A stretch of 17,520 nt of DNA from Bacillota bacterium (GTDB lineage Bacteria > Bacillota > Bacilli > Paenibacillales > Paenibacillaceae), in assembly GCA_023386495.1 (NCBI GenBank), contig JAEWJS010000011.1, positions 1-17,520 on the forward strand, given 5' to 3'. The stretch's first letter is position 1. Each line of letters begins with the position of its first letter. A program made the position numbers and the translations under genes. This document shows, one piece after another, positions 13,411 to 17,520 of this stretch. The notes under the pieces were generated by a model. That model ran no database searches. It saw only the letters and a program-made list of their open reading frames with translations, and was not told the origin of the DNA.

Positions 13411-13436
13411 CATATTGACTGTCCGTCAGTATATAC
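13411..13436. promoter_or_regulatory. Operator-like palindrome upstream of the DUF2500-type gene
   Basis: TGAC-TGTCC-GTCA (13416-13428) is flanked by ATAT on both sides, so the dyad extends to about 13411-13436 with one offset. On the minus strand TATACT lies within it, resembling a -10 element about 40 bp before the start, though no good -35 was found. TetR-type repressors often use such TGAC/GTCA sites, but none is encoded nearby. Confidence 0.35.
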
Positions 13437-13586
13437 GCATAACGGAGCCATTATGTTCCGCGGACGGCCTGCACTTGTCGCCAGCGATAATGTTTCCGCA
13501 TGTCCCCGCATATGGATAAGGTAGACAAGTGCCGGAGGAGCGGAGTCGACCGGACTCGGCGCCCTGCGGGAAAGGGGGCTTCATGC

Positions 13587-14651
13587 ATGGCACGATGGGG
13601 AAGGCGCGGCTGGCGGGGCTTGATGCGTCCGCGCACGATGCGAGTCCCGTTCAGCATGCCTGCCAAGCGCCCGGCCAGGAGCACGGGATGGCGCTCGCCG
13701 CGACGAGCGGCCTTCAAGCTGGGGGGATTCAACGGCGGCGGCGGCCGCACGAGGGCGAGCGGGAACGGCGGTGGCAGGAGCAGATTTCGGTTCGGCAAGC
13801 GCAAAATGTTCCTCGTCATCTGCGTGTTGTTGATGATACTGACCTTCCAAGGATTCGTGTTCGTAGAGCGTAACCTGCGCCCGCCGCTCATGAATATCGC
13901 GACGCTCCGGGTCAAGCAGATTGCGACAGAGGCGATTAACCAATCGATTGCCCAGCAGGTGGCCAGCCGCTCCGACTTCGAGAAGCTGGTCGATTGGCGG
14001 ACCGACGACAGCGGCAAGGTGTCCGGCTTCATGCTGAACTACGGCGAACATATGCGCATTACGTCGGAGACGATCCGAACGGTCCAGAGCACGTTGAATG
14101 AGATCAAGCATGTCCCCGAGCACATTCCGATCGGGCAGGCGCTAGGCAGCGCTGTGATTGCCTCGTTCGGTCCTCGTATGCCCGTCCGGTTCGAGCCCGT
14201 CGGAGCGGCGAAGGTCGAGTTGAATACGAGGCAATCGGATGCGGGCATTAACATGATTCTCGTCGAGGTATACATTCGAATCGTGGCAGAGGTCGCCATC
14301 ATCATCCCGTTCGATACGAAGCCGGAGATGGTCGAGACCGAGATCCCGATCTCGTACCTGCTCGTCGTAGGGGATGTGCCGATGTATTATTACGACAACA
14401 AAGGCAATCCGGTCGGCGGAGACGCGAAGGGGGCTCCGAATATATCGCTGCCGATGGAGGCGGGCAAGAGAAGCGAAGGCGTGTCGACGACGCTCCCGCA
14501 TAAGGGGGAGTCGACGGCCAAGGAAGGCGTGACTTCGCTGCCGAGCGACCATCCGCCGGATGATCAGGCCAAGGGCGAGGGCGGGCAAGAGGCGATTCCG
14601 GCAGATATTCCTCCGAGCGAGCCGCAGTCGAACGCCGGAGCGGACGGGTGA
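13587..14651 (+). CDS. yunB: Sporulation protein YunB
   Basis: A 354-residue YunB homologue, a membrane-anchored protein needed for normal spore formation in B. subtilis and expressed there in the mother cell under sigma-E. One membrane helix lies at about 74-93 (MFLVICVLLMILTFQGFVFV), followed by the family region NLRPPLMNIATLRVKQIATEAINQSI, then IPIGQALGSAVIASFGPRMPVRFEPVG and the IIPFDTKPEMVETEIPISYLLVVGDVPMYY block. The ATG at 13587 has AAAGGGGG 8 bases upstream; the frame is open to 13500 without a ribosome site. It is longer than the roughly 254 residues I recall for B. subtilis. The excess is a 70-residue Arg/Gly-rich basic N-terminus and a 65-residue polar, Pro/Glu/Ser-rich tail. No sigma-E promoter could be named with confidence. 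Confidence 0.9.
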   Translation: MARWGRRGWRGLMRPRTMRVPFSMPAKRPARSTGWRSPRRAAFKLGGFNGGGGRTRASGNGGGRSRFRFGKRKMFLVICVLLMILTFQGFVFVERNLRPPLMNIATLRVKQIATEAINQSIAQQVASRSDFEKLVDWRTDDSGKVSGFMLNYGEHMRITSETIRTVQSTLNEIKHVPEHIPIGQALGSAVIASFGPRMPVRFEPVGAAKVELNTRQSDAGINMILVEVYIRIVAEVAIIIPFDTKPEMVETEIPISYLLVVGDVPMYYYDNKGNPVGGDAKGAPNISLPMEAGKRSEGVSTTLPHKGESTAKEGVTSLPSDHPPDDQAKGEGGQEAIPADIPPSEPQSNAGADG

Positions 14652-14682
14652 CGGACGACGCGAGCGCTGCCCTGCTGGCAGC

Positions 14683-14724
14683 AAGAACAAATAGAACCTG
14701 CCGAGGCAGGTTCTATTTGTTCTT
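14683..14724. terminator. Bidirectional terminator shared by yunB and lytH
   Basis: A 42-bp perfect palindrome: 20-base arms beginning AAGAACAAATAGAACC on the left and ending GGTTCTATTTGTTCTT on the right, around GA. U-rich ends occur on both strands. It begins 32 bp after the yunB stop, and the lytH TAG stop (14715-14713) lies inside its right arm, so the last lytH codons (AAG-AAC-AAA) are part of the stem. Confidence 0.9.
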
Positions 14725-15768
14725 CTTCGCCCGAATGCGCCGCCATTCCTGCTTCTCCCAAGCGCGCAGCATCGGATAAGGGTCGAATGACCATTCCACG
14801 AGCCCTCGGTCGCGGTAGACGCCGTAGTGCAGATGCGGAGGGAACTTGCCGGAGGTGCCGGGCTTGCCGTAGCCGGAGCTTCCGACCCAACCGATGACCT
14901 GACCGGGCTTCACGATCTCGCCGACCTTGACCGTCTTGTCGAAGCCGGATAGATGCGCGTAGTAATGGTAGATGTTATCGAGATCCCGAATGCCGACGCG
15001 CCAGCCGCCGAACGGATTCCAGCCCTTGATCTCGACCACGCCGTAGCAGGTGCTGCGAACAGGGACGCCGTAACCGGCAAAAATATCCGTTCCCTCGTGT
15101 ATGCGATAACCGCCCCAGCCGCGAGCAGCCCCCCAGGTGCTGCGATACGAATAGTCGCTGCGCACGGGCAGCGGGAACGCATGCTCGAACAGGTCCAGCC
15201 GGTCGAAGGCCGCATACAAGGACGCGAACTGGTTAATGCGCTGAACGGCCCGCGTATTGTGATAGTACTCCCATAGCCCGATGGCAAAATCGTCCGCAGC
15301 CGTACCGTAGGTCAGCACGTGTCTCGCGATCGTATAGAGCACGTCGACATCGTTATGCCGGTCGGCCTTGCCATCGCTGTTGCCGTCCAGGCCGATTCCG
15401 CCGAAGTGGCGAATCGTGCCCGGCGATGTCTCTTCCTCGTCGGGATTCATCGCGCCGGCCCATACGTCCGGCGGGATATAGATGGCGAGCAGCCCCGTCG
15501 GCTTCGGCCGATCCTTCGGCCTTGCCTTGGTCAACGTCCGCTCGTATTGATCAATAGAGGCCAGATAGTACCAGGGGATGCCGGTGACGGCAGCCATCTC
15601 ATCGAATAAATCGCGCCGCGCAGCCAAACGCGCGGCTTCCGAGTCTTCTGCCGGCGCGTTCGCAGCGGCGCTGCAGGTCGCAGGCTGGATGGCCGCCGTA
15701 AGCATGACGAGCCCGAGGAGGGCAAGGCTCGCCTTCATCGGCCGCCATCGTGGTCTCCTGAGAAGCAT
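14713..15768 (-). CDS. lytH: M23 family cell-wall endopeptidase, probable sporulation L-Ala-D-Glu endopeptidase LytH
   Basis: A 351-residue exported peptidase. Residues 1-36 are a signal peptide (basic MLLRRPRWRPMK, hydrophobic SLALLGLVMLTAAI). Residues 45-185 hold a lysozyme-like region with FGGIGLDGNSDGKADRHND (122-140). The M23 domain follows (about 200-330) with zinc ligands His224 and Asp228 in HEGTD, His272 in YAHL, and His314 in HLH. LytH of B. subtilis makes single L-alanine side chains in spore cortex under sigma-K; the lytH-yunB-lipA neighbourhood supports this assignment. The ATG at 15768 has GAAGGAGG 12 bases upstream. An internal ATG (residue 11) has AGGAG 17 bases away, and the frame extends to 15843 without a ribosome site. 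A sigma-K promoter was not evident. Confidence 0.88.
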   Translation of the reverse strand: MLLRRPRWRPMKASLALLGLVMLTAAIQPATCSAAANAPAEDSEAARLAARRDLFDEMAAVTGIPWYYLASIDQYERTLTKARPKDRPKPTGLLAIYIPPDVWAGAMNPDEEETSPGTIRHFGGIGLDGNSDGKADRHNDVDVLYTIARHVLTYGTAADDFAIGLWEYYHNTRAVQRINQFASLYAAFDRLDLFEHAFPLPVRSDYSYRSTWGAARGWGGYRIHEGTDIFAGYGVPVRSTCYGVVEIKGWNPFGGWRVGIRDLDNIYHYYAHLSGFDKTVKVGEIVKPGQVIGWVGSSGYGKPGTSGKFPPHLHYGVYRDRGLVEWSFDPYPMLRAWEKQEWRRIRAKKNK

Positions 15769-15917
15769 AGATTTCGAGCGCCTCCTTCTGTCGATTGCCG
15801 TGTGGGTGGACAGATAACTCTGGGAATAGCATTTACATATCATTGGTTTTTATCCGGGGAGAAGTGCGATGTTGGGATATGCTAAGGGGAGACAGGAGGG
15901 TGCGGCGCTTGAAGCCT

Positions 15918-15946
15918 TTTACAGATACGCCGTACTCCTTTATAAT
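15918..15946 (+). promoter_or_regulatory. Sigma-A promoter of lipA
   Basis: TTTACA (15918-15923), 17-bp spacer and consensus TATAAT (15941-15946), 44 bp before the lipA start codon. It lies in the divergent lytH-lipA intergenic region. Confidence 0.8.
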
Positions 15947-15990
15947 AAGTAAGATAGCTGTCGAAATGGATGAGGAAAGCAGGTCGACTC

Positions 15991-16887
15991 ATGAGCAATA
16001 AACAACGGAACCGGGAGCCTAAGCCCGACTGGCTGCGCATTAAGCTAACGACCGGCGGACCTTACGCCGAGATTAAAGATATGATGCGCTCCAAAACCTT
16101 GCATACCGTATGCGAGGAAGCGCGCTGTCCGAATATATACGAATGCTGGGCGAATCGCACCGCTACCTTCATGATTCTTGGCGATATTTGCACGCGGGCA
16201 TGCCGCTTCTGCGCCGTGAAGACGGGGCTGCCTACGGAGCTCGATCTGCAGGAGCCGGAGCGGGTTGCCGAAGCGGCCGAGCAGATGGGCCTGCAGCACT
16301 GCGTCGTGACGAGCGTGGCGCGCGACGATCTGGCGGACGGCGGAGCATCGATCTTCGCCGCGACGATCCGCGAAATTCGCAAGCGGCTGCCGCTCTGCAG
16401 CGTAGAAGTGCTGATCCCGGATTTTCAAGGCAACTGGGATGCGCTGAAGGTTGTCATGGACGCGAAGCCGGATATTCTGAACCATAATATCGAGACGGTC
16501 GAGCGGCTGTCCGACAAGGTGCGCGCCAAGGCGAAGTATGCGCGTTCCCTCGAGCTGCTCAAGCGGGCTAAGGCGCTGCAGCCGTCGATTCCGACGAAGT
16601 CGAGCATGATGCTCGGCGTCGGCGAGGAGCGCGAGGAGATTTTGCAGGCGATGGACGATCTGCGCGGGGTGGATTGCAGCATCTTGACGCTGGGCCAATA
16701 CCTGCAGCCGACGCCGAATCACCTGGCCGTCGAGCGGTACGTTCACCCGGATGAATTCAAGGCGCTGAGGGAAGAGGGCATGAGCCGCGGCTTCAGCCAC
16801 GTCGAATCCGGACCGATGGTCCGCAGCTCTTACCATGCGCACAAGCAAGTGCAATCCGCGGCGCAGGCACAGCCGGCCGTCACGTAA
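15991..16887 (+). CDS. lipA: Lipoyl synthase (radical SAM, LipA)
   Basis: A 298-residue lipoyl synthase, which inserts two sulfurs at C6 and C8 of protein-bound octanoyl groups to form the lipoyl cofactor of 2-oxoacid dehydrogenases and the glycine cleavage H protein. The auxiliary 4Fe-4S cluster ligands are Cys41, Cys46 and Cys52 (CEEARCPNIYEC). The radical-SAM cluster ligands are Cys67, Cys71 and Cys74 (CTRACRFC). The C-terminal RSS motif (278-280) supplies the serine ligand of the auxiliary cluster. LQHCVVTSVARDDLADGGA and KSSMMLGVGE are also typical. The ATG at 15991 has GCAGG 7 bases upstream; an upstream in-frame ATG at 15970 has no better site. It is probably cotranscribed with yutD, whose start is 71 bp away. 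Confidence 0.97.
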   Translation: MSNKQRNREPKPDWLRIKLTTGGPYAEIKDMMRSKTLHTVCEEARCPNIYECWANRTATFMILGDICTRACRFCAVKTGLPTELDLQEPERVAEAAEQMGLQHCVVTSVARDDLADGGASIFAATIREIRKRLPLCSVEVLIPDFQGNWDALKVVMDAKPDILNHNIETVERLSDKVRAKAKYARSLELLKRAKALQPSIPTKSSMMLGVGEEREEILQAMDDLRGVDCSILTLGQYLQPTPNHLAVERYVHPDEFKALREEGMSRGFSHVESGPMVRSSYHAHKQVQSAAQAQPAVT

Positions 16888-16958
16888 TCCGCCTTCACGG
16901 GCGCACCGCGATTAGCGGGCGTTCACTTAGACCGTTACGTAGAAATGGGGGCTTATCG

Positions 16959-17520
16959 TTGATCCAGATCGGCGGCAGAATATACGAACTTCTACACGAG
17001 CATAAGAACGCATGGAATGCCGATGCGTTCAAGGACCGTTATAACGAGGTGTTGGATCGTTACGATTACATCGTCGGCGATTGGGGCTACAACATGCTCC
17101 GGCTGAAGGGCTTCTTCCGAGAGAACCACCCGAAGGCATCGAAGGAATCGACGATTGCGGCGATTAGCGACTACATCAACGAGTATTGCAATTTCGGCTG
17201 CGCGTATTTCGTGCTGCAGAAGACGCCTGCGAACAAGAGGCACGGCGACTTTCGCGATCAGACGGCGGCTGGACGCGAGGCAGCCGATCTGGCGGAGCAG
17301 CATAGCGGCGGCCAAGGGGACGGGCAGCAGCCGTCTCTAGAACAGCAGGACAGGCAGGAAGCGGCTGTATTGCGGGCCGAGCCGGAGGGCAAGGAAGAGC
17401 TGGCGACCGGCATTGCCGCCCCAGGCAACGACGGGAAGGACGAGCCGGGCGAAGGCGAAGGGATTCGGCTAGCCGTCTCGGGGCTCCATGAGCCTGAGGC
17501 GAAGCCGCATTGGCAGACGC
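16959..17520 (+). CDS. yutD: YutD family protein, 5' part (runs off window)
   Basis: Start of a YutD-family gene of unknown function, conserved in bacilli next to lipA. Residues 1-85 are the conserved domain: IQIGGRIYELLHEHKNAWN, FKDRYNEVLDRYDYIVGDWG, LRLKGFFRENHPKASKES, and INEYCNFGCAYFVLQK, with two cysteines in CNFGC. The rest, to the window end, is low-complexity Gln/Glu/Gly/Ala-rich and looks disordered; B. subtilis YutD is, as I recall, much shorter. The start is TTG at 16959, with GGGGG 7 bases upstream; no in-frame ATG precedes the conserved domain. The frame stays open to base 17520, so the stop lies outside. Confidence 0.88.
   Translation, partial: MIQIGGRIYELLHEHKNAWNADAFKDRYNEVLDRYDYIVGDWGYNMLRLKGFFRENHPKASKESTIAAISDYINEYCNFGCAYFVLQKTPANKRHGDFRDQTAAGREAADLAEQHSGGQGDGQQPSLEQQDRQEAAVLRAEPEGKEELATGIAAPGNDGKDEPGEGEGIRLAVSGLHEPEAKPHWQT

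Noticed and set aside
13440..13586. Sigma-E promoter for yunB (ATAATG ... CATATGGAT)
   Set aside because: Both elements deviate from consensus and the spacing of about 16 bp is too long; not strong enough to list.

Overview
The window looks like chromosomal DNA from a GC-rich, endospore-forming member of the Paenibacillaceae (Paenibacillus/Cohnella type). The evidence is a GerA-type germinant receptor operon, the sporulation genes yunB and lytH, an OhrR repressor very close to the Bacillus one, AGGAGG-type ribosome binding sites, and a lytH/yunB/lipA/yutD neighbourhood that I recall from Bacillus subtilis.

Layout from left to right. 1-456: no gene; four tandem 52-bp units with hairpin-forming junctions, then the probable ohrR terminator. 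457-1507: ohrR (-) divergent from a thioredoxin-type glutathione peroxidase (+); a well-formed promoter overlaps an OhrR-box-like operator. 1632-2498: YitT-family membrane protein (+). 2495-6598: four-gene germinant receptor operon (-) in the order B-A-C-D, every junction a 4-bp stop/start overlap. 6737-6835: probable decayed 3' end of a LacI-family regulator (-). 6922-7491: nitroreductase (+). 7601-11925: LacI-type regulator, Gfo/Idh oxidoreductase, ThuA-like protein and second Gfo/Idh oxidoreductase (all +), closed by a strong terminator; probably a small sugar or polyol oxidation unit. 11972-12808: a long intergenic region of diverged repeats, four GTAC-ACTA motifs spaced about 50 bp apart, and an array of nearly six 51-bp hairpin units. 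12809-13388: a two-gene minus-strand operon (DUF2500-type membrane protein, then a 53-residue protein). 13587-15768: yunB (+) and lytH (-) converge on a shared bidirectional terminator. 15991 to the end: lipA (+) with a good sigma-A promoter, then yutD with a TTG start, running off the window.

How the genes relate: ohrR/gpx form a peroxide-response pair; the ger operon builds an inner-membrane spore germinant receptor; yunB and lytH act in spore formation and cortex maturation; lacI-gfo-thuA-gfo is a regulated catabolic cassette with no transporter or glycosidase of its own in this window; lipA makes lipoyl cofactor. The most unusual signal is non-coding: two unrelated arrays of 51-52-bp hairpin units, each just downstream of a minus-strand gene, with U-rich loops when read on that strand.
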